The notes under the pieces were generated by a model that did no database searches, was not told the DNA's origin, and was given only the letters and a program-made list of their open reading frames with translations. Positions 16,513 through 26,141 of a stretch of 43,390 bases of DNA are shown here, piece by piece. A program made the position numbers and the translations under genes. Every line of letters starts with the position of its first letter. Positions within the stretch are counted from its first letter, which is position 1. Source of the stretch: Lentimicrobiaceae bacterium (GTDB lineage Bacteria > Bacteroidota > Bacteroidia > Bacteroidales > F082); contig JAISHW010000025.1 of assembly GCA_031262365.1 (NCBI GenBank), positions 1-43,390 of the forward strand. Reading direction: 5' to 3'.

Positions 16513-17712
16513 CTATTCAGTTAAGCGTTGCGCTATTTGTTCGCCGTAAGCCTCTGCAATAGCAAGTTCGGATTCGGAAGGCGAAAATTTAAAAAACAAA
16601 TTGCCTTCAATATAATTCAGTTTCAGATTTATCAAGTTGCTGCTGATGAGTTTTTGCGCTTCGCCGCTCCATCCGTATGAACCAAATGCACCGGCAAGTT
16701 TTCCTTTGTCGCGAATCGGATTGACTACTGCAAACAGGCGGTAAATCGGCAATAAAATATTTTGATTGATTGTCGGACATCCAATAATGAGTCCTGATGC
16801 CATTGCTATTTTCGAATCAATTTCGCCTAATTCCGTATGTTCGATATCGAGCGTTGAGGCTTCTATTTTTCCTGATTTTTCGACTCCGCGAGCGATTGCT
16901 TCGGCTATAAAACCCGATTTGTGATAAGCCGATACGTAAGGAATAAATACGATTTTTTTTGCCGGTTTTTCAAGTGCTTCTTTTGCTAATTGTTCCGACA
17001 TATCGACATAACGTTTCCAGTTTGAGCGTAAAATTGGACCGTGTCCGGGACATATTGCTTTGATATGCAACGGACGAATTTTTTCGATTGCACTCAGCAT
17101 GAATTTACTGAAAGGTTTCAAGATGACATCAAAATAATAGTTGAACGATTCATCGTAATTTTCGACCAAATCGTCAAACATCAAATCTTCCGCATAATGT
17201 GCGCCAAACGAATCGCACGTAAACAATACGTTTTCTTCTTCCAAATAGGTGTACATCGAATCGGGCCAATGCAAGTTCGGAGCACTGATGAAACGGATTT
17301 TTTTGTTACCTAAATCAAGTTCCATTCCGTCTTTCACTTGTATGCTTTTAAACGGACGATGAATTAAATCATTCAGGTAACGAATGGCATTTCCTGTTCC
17401 GACAATGGTTGCATTTGGTGCTATTTCGATCAATTGCGATACGCTCCCTGAATGGTCGGGTTCGGTGTGGTTTAAAATAATGTATTCGATTTCTTCAGGG
17501 TTGGTTAGTTGACGTAATTTGGCTTCATATTCGTTCCAAAATTTATCTTTAACGGTTTCAACAATTGTTTTTTTGTCGGCTTTGATAAAATATGAATTGT
17601 ATGTAGTGCCGAATTTTGTTTCCATTACTACGTCGAATGTTGCCAAATTGTAGTCTAATACGCCTATCCATTTGACGCTTTCCGATACATCTAAAATTGT
17701 TTTATTTCCCAT
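16513..17712 (-). CDS. FprA-family A-type flavoprotein (flavodiiron protein)
   Basis: A 399-residue cytoplasmic enzyme that reduces oxygen (or nitric oxide) to protect anaerobic metabolism. The N-terminal metallo-beta-lactamase-like domain carries diiron ligands His82, Glu84, Asp86 and His87 in NHTEPDHSGS, a further ligand in CPGHGP near 223, and Asp in TCDSFGAH. The C-terminal flavodoxin domain (about 250-399) binds FMN, with YVSAYHKSG as phosphate loop and AFGSYGWSGEA near 343. Electrons would come from a rubredoxin or similar partner not seen here. Its presence points to an anaerobe or microaerophile. It lies 40 bases downstream of parC. Confidence 0.94.
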   Translation of the reverse strand: MGNKTILDVSESVKWIGVLDYNLATFDVVMETKFGTTYNSYFIKADKKTIVETVKDKFWNEYEAKLRQLTNPEEIEYIILNHTEPDHSGSVSQLIEIAPNATIVGTGNAIRYLNDLIHRPFKSIQVKDGMELDLGNKKIRFISAPNLHWPDSMYTYLEEENVLFTCDSFGAHYAEDLMFDDLVENYDESFNYYFDVILKPFSKFMLSAIEKIRPLHIKAICPGHGPILRSNWKRYVDMSEQLAKEALEKPAKKIVFIPYVSAYHKSGFIAEAIARGVEKSGKIEASTLDIEHTELGEIDSKIAMASGLIIGCPTINQNILLPIYRLFAVVNPIRDKGKLAGAFGSYGWSGEAQKLISSNLINLKLNYIEGNLFFKFSPSESELAIAEAYGEQIAQRLTE

Positions 17713-17752
17713 GTTTTTATTCTTTATAAAAAATCTGTTTATTCACTGTTTT

Positions 17753-20428
17753 TTAAAATTCGAGTTCCATCTGAATAGGGCTATCGCCTGATTTGAATTG
17801 CTGCGGTTTGTCTGTCGAATTTTCGTCTATTTGTTGATTTTCTTCCGAAACAAAATACTCATTTTCAGTATCTTCATCGTCTTTATTGGTGCTTTCGAGC
17901 GTTTCTTTTTGCAAGGGTTCCAAAAAGCGGTATTTTGCGATTTCTTTTGTTGATAAGCGTTTCCCTTTCGCTCTAAAACTTTTTACACTTATAAACTCGT
18001 CGACATCAATTTCTTCGTCAGAAACTTCTTTTCCGTTTTTTGTTTCAAATTCGAGCAAGAGCAGTGGAAAATCGTCATTAACAATTTCCAATAATTGTGA
18101 TTTTGTGTGTTCGCCTATAAACGATAAGCGTTTGTTAGATGGTGTACTTTCTTCTATCGAAAAGCGTTTCAGGTATTTGAATCCGGTTTCGCCGTCAATG
18201 TAAATTACGGAGAAAATGGTATCGGGATCGTATTTTTGAATTTGAACCAAGCCATCGTCGAAATGTGTCGACATATCATATCCCGAAAGTTTGAATTCGC
18301 CGTTTGCAAAAAACTGAACGATTTTATCATCACCCATAAAAGCTCCGACAAAAATGCCACGATTTTCGCTGTTAAGGCGTTTTACAATTTCGTCGTACCA
18401 AATATCGCGTGCGCCAAGTGTCGAAATGCCGTTGTCGCGTTTCATGATTTGTTTGATGGGATTTTTTGTCAACAAATTGCCACGCGACCCTCTTCCTTTG
18501 ATGGTCAATTCGGCGAAACTGTATTCAAAAGTGAGCTTTTTGAGTTTTGGTTTTGGACGTAACAATACTTTGATTGATTCGGCTTCGCCATTCGGATTGA
18601 CCGAAAAATAAACAATTTTCGAGTTTGGTTTTCCTTGCGTAATGAGGTATTCTTTGTCGCGCGTGATTCCTATTACGGCAAAACGTTTGACGAACCAAGG
18701 TCCTGTTTTTCCGTCACGATATACGACGTTGTAAATCGTTCGGTCGTCGTTTTTTCGAAATATGGCGATGTGAATCACATTCTCGCCGACAAATGATTTC
18801 GGCGTTACTTTGGTAATCATAAATGTGCCGTTTTCGCGAAAAACAATCATTTCGTCGATGTCGGAACATTCGCTCACAAATTCGTCTTTTTTCATGGATG
18901 TTCCGGCAAATCCTTCGATTCGATTCACGTAAAGTTTTTCGTTGTTTGCAGCTACTTCTACCGCTTGAATGGTGTCAAAATTTCTGATTTCGGTTTTACG
19001 GTCGCGACCTTTTCCGTATTTTTTCTTTATCTGGCGGTAAAAATTAATTGTGTAATCAATGATGTGGTCGAGATGATTTTGTACTTCAACCATCTCATCT
19101 TTAATACCTTTTATTTGTTCATCGGCTTTGAACGAGTTGTATTTCGAGATGCGTTTGATTTTTATTTCGGTCAAACGGATGATATCGTCTGTTGTTACTT
19201 CGCGATGCAACATTGGTTTGTACGGCTGTAGTTCGTGATCGATTGTTTCGAGTACGCTTTCCCAAGTTTCGCACGCTTCGATTTGGTGGTAGATTCTGTT
19301 TTCGATAAATATTTTTTCGAGCGACGATGCATGCCAGTCGGCTTCCAGTTCGCTCATCCGAATTTGCAGTTCACGGCGTAGTAATTCGAGCGTGTTTTTG
19401 GTGTTTTGTTCTAAAATGGTTTTTACACTGCAAAAAACAGGATGGTCATTGATAATGACACATGCATTGGGCGAAATAGAGAGTTCACATTGTGTAAAAG
19501 CATACAAGGCATCAATCGTCTGGTCTGGTGATACGCCGGGATTCAAATGAATCAGGATTTCGACATTTTGCGCTGTGTTATCATCGATTTTTCGAACTTT
19601 TATTTTTCCTTTTTCGTTGGCAGCGATGATGCTTTCAATCAAACTTCCTGTTGTTGTTCCGAAAGGTATTTCGCTGATTACTAATGTTCGTCTGTCGTAT
19701 TGAGCAATTTTTGCCCGCACACGAACTTTTCCTCCTCGTAATCCTTCGCTGTATTTAGAGCAATCGGCAGAGCCTCCTGTCGGAAAATCGGGTAATATTT
19801 CAAAATCTTCGTTTTTCAAGCAAGCAATCGAAGCATCGATGAGTTCGTTGAAGTTGTGTGGTAGAATTTTCGAAGCTAAGCCAACAGCTATTCCTTCAAC
19901 ACCTTGTGCTAAAAGCAACGGAAATTTTATAGGCAAGGTTATTGGTTCTTTATTACGACCGTCATACGACAGTTTCCATTCTGTTGTTTTCGGATTAAAA
20001 ACAACGTCGTTTGCTAATTTCGACAAACGCGCTTCGATGTATCGCGGAGCTGCGGCTCTGTCGCCTGTTAGAATATTTCCCCAGTTTCCTTGTGTTTCGA
20101 TGAGCAGTTCTTTCTGACCTAATTGTACCAATGCATCACCAATTGAAGCATCACCATGCGGATGGTATTGCATCGTATTACCAATAATATTAGCCACTTT
20201 GTTGAAGCGTCCATCATCTAAATTTCGCATGGCATGTAAAATACGGCGTTGAACAGGTTTCAAGCCATCATTTACCTCAGGAACAGCGCGTTCGAGAATT
20301 ACATAAGATGCGTAGTCGAGGAACCAGTTTTCGTACATTCCGGTGAGTTGTATTGTGCGATAGGTTTCGCTTTGTGAATCAGCAGGTTGTTCTTGTACGT
20401 TGTCGTCAAACTCTTGCGTATAATCCAT
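17753..20428 (-). CDS. parC: DNA topoisomerase IV subunit A
   Basis: An 891-residue type IIA topoisomerase breakage-reunion subunit that unlinks daughter chromosomes with ParE. Catalytic Tyr130 lies in DRAAAPRYIEARLS. The quinolone-region motif is HPHGDASIGDA: the position of the classical drug-contact Ser is Ala94 and the acidic contact is Asp98. The C-terminal half has beta-pinwheel-like repeats but no clear GyrA box, and GRGSRGNLLTK near 680 is the closest match, so ParC is favoured over GyrA. The end is acidic and low complexity. parE is not adjacent. The start gives a short disordered acidic lead before the conserved YRTIQLTGMYENWFLDYASY core. Confidence 0.9.
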   Translation of the reverse strand: MDYTQEFDDNVQEQPADSQSETYRTIQLTGMYENWFLDYASYVILERAVPEVNDGLKPVQRRILHAMRNLDDGRFNKVANIIGNTMQYHPHGDASIGDALVQLGQKELLIETQGNWGNILTGDRAAAPRYIEARLSKLANDVVFNPKTTEWKLSYDGRNKEPITLPIKFPLLLAQGVEGIAVGLASKILPHNFNELIDASIACLKNEDFEILPDFPTGGSADCSKYSEGLRGGKVRVRAKIAQYDRRTLVISEIPFGTTTGSLIESIIAANEKGKIKVRKIDDNTAQNVEILIHLNPGVSPDQTIDALYAFTQCELSISPNACVIINDHPVFCSVKTILEQNTKNTLELLRRELQIRMSELEADWHASSLEKIFIENRIYHQIEACETWESVLETIDHELQPYKPMLHREVTTDDIIRLTEIKIKRISKYNSFKADEQIKGIKDEMVEVQNHLDHIIDYTINFYRQIKKKYGKGRDRKTEIRNFDTIQAVEVAANNEKLYVNRIEGFAGTSMKKDEFVSECSDIDEMIVFRENGTFMITKVTPKSFVGENVIHIAIFRKNDDRTIYNVVYRDGKTGPWFVKRFAVIGITRDKEYLITQGKPNSKIVYFSVNPNGEAESIKVLLRPKPKLKKLTFEYSFAELTIKGRGSRGNLLTKNPIKQIMKRDNGISTLGARDIWYDEIVKRLNSENRGIFVGAFMGDDKIVQFFANGEFKLSGYDMSTHFDDGLVQIQKYDPDTIFSVIYIDGETGFKYLKRFSIEESTPSNKRLSFIGEHTKSQLLEIVNDDFPLLLLEFETKNGKEVSDEEIDVDEFISVKSFRAKGKRLSTKEIAKYRFLEPLQKETLESTNKDDEDTENEYFVSEENQQIDENSTDKPQQFKSGDSPIQMELEF

Positions 20429-20509
20429 ATTTTGTCTTTCTTTTTTTCAATCAATTAGGGTTCTTGTTCGATCTGTTTTGGTGCATTAAAATTTCCATTC
20501 AATCGGCTA

Positions 20510-22561
20510 TTAAAGGTGTTCTTGCTTTGTTGTGCGCCAAAACCGCAGAATCAATATCTCTGTTGTTAAACCCAACAAAGCTAATGCTACAAATAGTTTC
20601 CAAAGGTACGATTTGTTTAAAATTTGTTCCATATCATCGGCAGTATTAAGATTTTGATTTGTCAATACTGTGTGTACATGATACCCTTTTTCAGAAAGGA
20701 TTTTGGCTACATTTTCGACAGAAGCAAATTGCATTTTCGATTCTAATCGGTCGTCGTTCCAAGCCATTGTCTGAATCGGCTTGTTGTCGATAAAAACAGA
20801 ATAGAATCCGGCAGATGGAACCGCATCAATGAATTGTATCCACGAACGGTTTTCATTTTGTTGCAGCTGAGGAATCAGTTCCAAATTGTTGTTTTTATCT
20901 GTTATTTTTACCATTTCGCTTCCATTAAGTTTTCGCTCTAACAACACATTTTTGTCGCGACCAATTGTGTAAGCCATTTTTCCGACATGATTTCCGACAA
21001 AAGCCATTTTATAGACTACCGGAACAAAAAGTGCATTTTCAGTCAATCCCGACCATCTCGTATCGAGCGGCACAGCAAAGTGGAACACAGAACCACTTCC
21101 TATTTCCGATTGCATCAAAAACGGATTTCCATTCAACAAACGGATTAATTCGACAGACGATGATGAACCTTGTTGTTTCGCGATTCTGTAATGCGATTGC
21201 ACCAACGGAAAATCGGCATTGTCGGGTATTTTTACAAAAATATTTTCGAAGAAAGGATGTGTCGAAACAATCGAGTTGACACGTGTCGGTGCGTTGTCAG
21301 GCATTTTCTCGACACGAAGTTTGAGTGCATTGTTCAACAACTCGTTGGGTTCGTTGGCAGCAAAGAGGCAAACAACACCACCTCCGTGTGCGTAATCAAT
21401 CAGAAATTGCTGTGTCGTTGCCGGTAATGCCTTCGAATTGTTTACAAAAACGACTTGGTAGTCGGGCAATGATTGCAAATCAACTTGCAAATCAGATACG
21501 CAACTGTATTCAAACAAATCATCGTCGTCGAAAAGTGCGGCTAAGGGACTTCGTGTTTTCGAGTCGGAAATTTCAAGTACTTTGATTATTGGTTTTACGT
21601 TTAACGAAAAATAATAAGTGTCGTCGAAAACAATGGGCTGATCGTTTATTGTTACTTTTCCTTCGTAAAATCCCGATTTTGGTAAATCGAATTGCATTTG
21701 TATTTCTTTCGAGGCATTGGCATCGATATCGATATTCGAAGTGGCAACGGTTTTTTCGTTTATTTCGAGGCGCACAACAAGACCTTTTACTTCGTCCGGA
21801 GCATCGTTAACGATATTTACGAACAAATCATTCGAAATTCCCTGTTGCAAAACGGGTGTTGCCAACCAACAACTGTCGATGTAGCTATTCGATGAAGCAT
21901 CAGGAACAAAAGCCTTCAAAATAATTTGTAAAGTCGTATCGACTTGAATGGCATCGAGATCGAGCATTTGCTGCTGAAAATCAGACAAAAACAATAAATA
22001 ATGTGTTTTTAAATTGTGTTTTTCAGCAATAACGGCAGCGCGTTCGAGTATGTTTTTCAACGGAACAAATTGCGTATTTGCTTCTATTTGTTCAATAAAA
22101 CTGCGTATTTCGGTACGATTCATCGGGTATTCATGCCGCGAATCAAAATCATTTGTCAACAACACAAATTTGCTCGACGGATCCATTTTCTGTATAAAAT
22201 CTTGCGCAAACCGACGCGCTTCGCCAATTGCTGTACTCGAACCGGAAAAAGCGTTCATACTCATCGAATTATCGACATACACACTAACCAAAGTTTCCGA
22301 TCCTCCTTGCATTGATTTCTCGCTTGAAAAATACGGACGTGCAAAAGCAAATACCAAAGCTGCGATAAACAATAAACGCATTGCAAGTACAAGTAAATAC
22401 TTCAATTTATTTGTCTTAGCCGTTTGTTGTTGAATGTTTTTCAGCAGTTGAATATTGCTAAACAACACCACTTTGTGCTTTCTGAAATTGAACAGGTGCA
22501 CAATAATTGGGATTGCTAAAGCAATCAGCCCGAAAAGCATGTTAGGATAAAGGAATTCCAT
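20510..22561 (-). CDS. BatA-type membrane protein with von Willebrand-like domain
   Basis: About 683 residues. I choose the second Met (22561) because it begins the conserved BatA N-terminus MEFLYPNMLFGLIALAIPI and because a -7 element (22577-22584) would lie inside the longer frame. Two N-terminal membrane helices (about 5-25 and 52-72) flank the basic motif FNFRKHKVVLFSN. A von Willebrand A-like domain follows with VYVDNSMSMNAFSGSS as a metal-site motif. The large middle is a beta-rich extracytoplasmic region, and a last helix (LFVALALLGLTTEILIL) precedes the basic C-terminus. The family is widespread in Bacteroidota with no firm role; the name comes from aerotolerance operons, which are not present here. 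Confidence 0.88.
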   Translation of the reverse strand: MEFLYPNMLFGLIALAIPIIVHLFNFRKHKVVLFSNIQLLKNIQQQTAKTNKLKYLLVLAMRLLFIAALVFAFARPYFSSEKSMQGGSETLVSVYVDNSMSMNAFSGSSTAIGEARRFAQDFIQKMDPSSKFVLLTNDFDSRHEYPMNRTEIRSFIEQIEANTQFVPLKNILERAAVIAEKHNLKTHYLLFLSDFQQQMLDLDAIQVDTTLQIILKAFVPDASSNSYIDSCWLATPVLQQGISNDLFVNIVNDAPDEVKGLVVRLEINEKTVATSNIDIDANASKEIQMQFDLPKSGFYEGKVTINDQPIVFDDTYYFSLNVKPIIKVLEISDSKTRSPLAALFDDDDLFEYSCVSDLQVDLQSLPDYQVVFVNNSKALPATTQQFLIDYAHGGGVVCLFAANEPNELLNNALKLRVEKMPDNAPTRVNSIVSTHPFFENIFVKIPDNADFPLVQSHYRIAKQQGSSSSVELIRLLNGNPFLMQSEIGSGSVFHFAVPLDTRWSGLTENALFVPVVYKMAFVGNHVGKMAYTIGRDKNVLLERKLNGSEMVKITDKNNNLELIPQLQQNENRSWIQFIDAVPSAGFYSVFIDNKPIQTMAWNDDRLESKMQFASVENVAKILSEKGYHVHTVLTNQNLNTADDMEQILNKSYLWKLFVALALLGLTTEILILRFWRTTKQEHL

Positions 22562-22576
22562 CGTAAAGTGAAAGTG

Positions 22577-22584
22577 CAAATTTA
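22577..22584 (-). promoter_or_regulatory. -7 promoter element for the BatA-type gene
   Basis: Minus-strand TAAATTTG, exact match to TAnnTTTG, 15 bases before the chosen start codon. It supports the shorter start. Confidence 0.5.
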
Positions 22585-22699
22585 ACAAGAAATCTGCATT
22601 TTATGGTATCTTAAAATTAAAATTAGACCTCGAAATGATCCCAAAAGTTGTTAAAGAAGTTGCATTGATACAATCAGACTGTGTAGTTGCTACAATTGG

Positions 22700-22716
22700 A
22701 TTTTTTAGAAGCTCCC
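22700..22716. repeat. Relic of one end of the 120-bp element
   Basis: TTTTTTAGAAGCTCCCT equals the right terminal repeat of the copies at 1-120 and 29037-29165. No matching left arm is visible within the 300-bp gap, so this is a truncated copy. The gap also holds TACTTTTG (22780-22787), a likely -7 element for the DUF349 gene, and a small GGGTTTT / AAAACCC hairpin at about 22814-22831. Confidence 0.5.
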
Positions 22717-22856
22717 TAAATTCTTTTACATCGAATTGTCTCGATAAAATAAAGAGTAGAAACACATTAAATAAATTTATACTTTTGCTGTTCAAAATTT
22801 GAAACGAACCGATGTCGGGTTTTAAAAACCCAGATAATGCTAATTAATTTTAACTA

Positions 22857-24869
22857 ATGGAAAACAAAGAACAGCTTCTTCAAAACACAATGTCGAACAC
22901 CGACGAAACGAAGGAAACGCCTCAAGCAGAACAAGCTACCAAATCAATTTCGGCAACAACACACGAAAAGATTGTTGCGCTTATTCAGCCAAACATTTTG
23001 CCTGATACATTAAAAATAACAGTTTCAACTTTAGTTGAGAAGGAATCGATAGAAAAACCTATTTTACAAGATTCTGAAAAAGAAATTGTTACAAAAACTG
23101 AAATGGATGCTGAATTGGATCAATTTGACGAAACTGACATTGATGAAACCGATGTAGTAGTTGATTTTTCGACATTCAACAAACAGCAACTCGTCGAACT
23201 TCTTGAAGAAACTGTTGAAAATAAAGATGTTACTGAAATAAAAGAAAAAGTTGCTTCGATAAAAATTTTCTTTTTGAAACGTAACAAAGAAGATATCGAC
23301 CGCGAACTGGAACAATTCATCACTGATGGCGGCGACAAAGAAAGCTACGAGCACGTTGACGATCCATTAGAAACACGTTTCAAGGCGGCTTTTAACACGT
23401 ACAAAGACAATAAAGCGAAATTCAACGAAATACTTGAAAAGCAAAAACAAGAAAATCTGGAACAAAAAAAACAGATTCTCGAAGAATTAAAAGAGCTGAT
23501 TTCGTCTGAAGAAACATTGAAAAAAACATACGACGAATTTCGTGTACTTCAAGACAAATGGAAAGAAATCGGACAAGTTCCAGTGGGCGAGATCACAAAT
23601 CTTTGGAACTCATACCATTTTTTGGTCGAAAAATTCTTCGATAAAGTCAAAATCAACCGCGAACTTCGCGATCTTGACCTAAAGAAAAACCTTGAGGCAA
23701 AAATTGAACTTTGCGAAAAAGCTGAAGAACTACTTCTCGACACTTCAAGCGCAAAATCGTTCAAACTACTTCAAAAACTCCACGAACAATGGAAAGAAAT
23801 CGGACCAATTCCGCACGATAAAAAAGACGAGGTTTGGGAACGTTTCAAAACTGCAACCGACAAAATCAACGACATTCGCCGCGATCATTACGCAAAAATT
23901 CAAGAAGAGCAAATGGCACATTACGAAGCCAAAAAAGCACTCTGCGAAAAAATAGAAGAAATTGTCGGTGAAGTGCCAAGCGGTAGCTCTTCATGGCAAA
24001 AAGAATCGGACGAAATTATCGAATTATTAAAACTCTGGAAATCGACTGGTCAAGCACCCAAAAAACTGAACGACGAAATTTGGACTCGATTCAAAACATC
24101 GATGGATTTATTTTTCGAAAACAAGAAAGAATTCTTCTCAAAAGCAAAAGAACAACAACTCGAAAACTACAACCGTAAGTTGCAACTTTGCGTCGAAGCC
24201 GAAGCATTGCAAGAATCGACCGATTGGGGCAAAACAACAACACAGTTGAGAAAACTTCAAGAAGAATGGAAAAAAATAGGTCCTGTTCCGCGCCGTCAAT
24301 CCGAAAAAACATGGAAACGATTCCGCACGGCTTGTGACGCATTTTTCAGCAGAAAATCAGCACATTTCTTAGGAAGTAAAGAACGTGAAGAAGAAAATTT
24401 AGCAGCAAAAAATGCACTTATCGAACGCATCAAAGTATTCGAAGTAAAGAAAGAACGCAACGAAAACTTGGAAGCACTAAAAGCGTTTCAACGCGAATGG
24501 GTCGAAATCGGACATACACCAATCCGTCAGAAAGATGCTATTTATGCTGAATACCGCAAAGCTATTGACGCATTATTCGAAAAGATGAAAATCACCGAAA
24601 ACGAAATCAGCACGAACGAATACAAAGCGATGGTTGAAGGCATGCGCGAAAATCCGGAAGCACGCGACCGCATGAGAAGAGAACGCATTACGCTAAGCAA
24701 CAAAATTGCAACTCTCAGAGACGAAATCGCTCTTTGGGAAAATAACATCGGTTTTTTTGCCAACAGCAAACAAGCCGACATCATGATTGCCGAGTATCAA
24801 AAGAAAATTAATCGTGCTAAAAACGACCTCAAGATATTAGAACAAAAGCTCAAAATTCTGATGAATTAG
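22857..24869 (+). CDS. DUF349 repeat protein
   Basis: A 670-residue cytoplasmic, highly charged helical protein. An acidic low-complexity N-terminus (about 1-115) leads into five DUF349 units of roughly 70 residues, each marked by a W-x-x-x-G-x-x-P signature: KWKEIGQVP, QWKEIGPIP, LWKSTGQAP, EWKKIGPVP and EWVEIGHTP. The C-terminus (about 615-670) is a coiled coil with LRDEIALWENNIGFF. DUF349 is common across bacteria and has no settled role. It has a hairpin terminator directly downstream and is not obviously co-transcribed with aroC. No signal peptide. Confidence 0.9.
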   Translation: MENKEQLLQNTMSNTDETKETPQAEQATKSISATTHEKIVALIQPNILPDTLKITVSTLVEKESIEKPILQDSEKEIVTKTEMDAELDQFDETDIDETDVVVDFSTFNKQQLVELLEETVENKDVTEIKEKVASIKIFFLKRNKEDIDRELEQFITDGGDKESYEHVDDPLETRFKAAFNTYKDNKAKFNEILEKQKQENLEQKKQILEELKELISSEETLKKTYDEFRVLQDKWKEIGQVPVGEITNLWNSYHFLVEKFFDKVKINRELRDLDLKKNLEAKIELCEKAEELLLDTSSAKSFKLLQKLHEQWKEIGPIPHDKKDEVWERFKTATDKINDIRRDHYAKIQEEQMAHYEAKKALCEKIEEIVGEVPSGSSSWQKESDEIIELLKLWKSTGQAPKKLNDEIWTRFKTSMDLFFENKKEFFSKAKEQQLENYNRKLQLCVEAEALQESTDWGKTTTQLRKLQEEWKKIGPVPRRQSEKTWKRFRTACDAFFSRKSAHFLGSKEREEENLAAKNALIERIKVFEVKKERNENLEALKAFQREWVEIGHTPIRQKDAIYAEYRKAIDALFEKMKITENEISTNEYKAMVEGMRENPEARDRMRRERITLSNKIATLRDEIALWENNIGFFANSKQADIMIAEYQKKINRAKNDLKILEQKLKILMN

Positions 24870-24883
24870 AGGAAAGACAGAAG

Positions 24884-24913
24884 AAAGCCAAGCAGTTTGT
24901 TTGGCTTTTTTTT
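24884..24913 (+). terminator. Rho-independent terminator after the DUF349 gene
   Basis: AAAGCCAA (24884-24891) pairs with TTGGCTTT (24901-24908), followed by a run of T to about 24913. It separates the DUF349 gene from aroC. Confidence 0.85.
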
Positions 24914-24932
24914 CCATTAAAAAATAGCTCAG

Positions 24933-26018
24933 ATGGCAGCAAACACTTTTGGCGAACTATTCCGACTAACTACTTTTGGCGAATCACACGGCAAAGCTGT
25001 CGGAGGCATTATCGACGGATGTCCTTCGGGACAAAAAATTGATTTTGAGTTTATTCGTAACGAATTGATTCGCCGGAGTACAAACAAAAATTCATTCTCG
25101 TCGCAACGCAACGAACCCGACACCTTGCAATTACTTTCGGGAATCGAAAACAACATAACAACCGGATCACCTATTGCATTTATCGTTTGCAACGAAAATC
25201 AATGCTCGAAAGATTACATCGATTTGCAACACGTTTTTCGTCCTTCGCACGCTGATTACACATATCTCAAAAAATACGGATTTAACTTACCGGGAGGTGG
25301 ACGCGCTTCGAATCGCGAATCGGTTTCACGTGTTGTGGGCGGTGCTATCGCAAAACAATTGTTAGCAAAAAAAAACATTTTCGTTCAAGCTTTTGTAAGC
25401 CGTATCGGAACCGTTGCGCTTGAGTCTGTTCCGGAAAATAATATTTTAAAAAAAACAGAAGCCTCTCCCTTACGCTGTCCCGACGAAAATGTAACAAAAA
25501 AAATGGAACAGTTGCTCACAGAAGCACAACAACAAGGCAACACGCTCGGTGGTATCATTCATTGTGTCGTTAAAGGCGTTCCGGTGGGTTTGGGCGAACC
25601 TGTTTTCGATAAATTACAAGCTGATTTGGCAAAAGCCATGATGAGCATCAACGCCTCAAAAGGTTTTGAATACGGAAATGGTTTCGAAGCGGCAACATTA
25701 TTCGGATCGGAAAACAACGACATTTTTCACGCCGAAAACGGAATTATCCGCACAAAAACAAACCGGTCGGGAGGTATTCAAGGTGGTATTTCAAATGGCG
25801 AAAAAATTTATTTTAATGTGGCTTTCAAGCCTATTCCGACTTTGATGCAAACACAACAAACGGTTGATTCAGAAGGAAATAATAAAACAATCGAGCCAAA
25901 AGGACGCTACGATGTATGTGCCGTTCCACGTGCTGTTCCTATTGTAGAAGCCATGGCAGCGTTGGTTGTCATCGACCATTATTTAAGGCATTTCGGCTAC
26001 ATAGCTTTTCGTTCGTAA
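24933..26018 (+). CDS. aroC: Chorismate synthase
   Basis: A 361-residue cytoplasmic enzyme that makes chorismate from 5-enolpyruvylshikimate-3-phosphate, the last shared step to aromatic amino acids. It needs reduced FMN. Family signatures are all present: TTFGESHGKAVGGI (10-23), RPSHADYTYLKKYG near 105-118, GGGRASNRES near 122-131, and NRSGGIQGGISNGE near 275-288. Length is typical. No other aro genes are near. It lies just past the DUF349 terminator, and no clear promoter was seen in the 20 bases between. Confidence 0.97.
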   Translation: MAANTFGELFRLTTFGESHGKAVGGIIDGCPSGQKIDFEFIRNELIRRSTNKNSFSSQRNEPDTLQLLSGIENNITTGSPIAFIVCNENQCSKDYIDLQHVFRPSHADYTYLKKYGFNLPGGGRASNRESVSRVVGGAIAKQLLAKKNIFVQAFVSRIGTVALESVPENNILKKTEASPLRCPDENVTKKMEQLLTEAQQQGNTLGGIIHCVVKGVPVGLGEPVFDKLQADLAKAMMSINASKGFEYGNGFEAATLFGSENNDIFHAENGIIRTKTNRSGGIQGGISNGEKIYFNVAFKPIPTLMQTQQTVDSEGNNKTIEPKGRYDVCAVPRAVPIVEAMAALVVIDHYLRHFGYIAFRS

Positions 26019-26092
26019 GAAAATATTCCTCTGAATCAACTGTTTGAAAAGAACAATTTCTACTTTTTGAACGTTTAAATAAGTGAAAAAAA

Positions 26093-26100
26093 TATATTTA
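26093..26100 (+). promoter_or_regulatory. -7-like element for the AsmA-family gene
   Basis: TATATTTA, one mismatch from TAnnTTTG, 41 bases before the ATG at 26142. A TTTG at 26066-26069 lies at a long 23-base spacing. Confidence 0.35.
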
Positions 26101-26141
26101 CATTCATATCAAAATAAAAACACATCAAACTATTCAATATC

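Noticed and set aside
25325-25945. Two CACGTG sequences with parS-like left halves (GTTTCACGTG and GTTCCACGTG) inside aroC
   Set aside because: Only one half of the parS palindrome matches in each case, and both lie in conserved aroC coding sequence far from parB. Likely chance.
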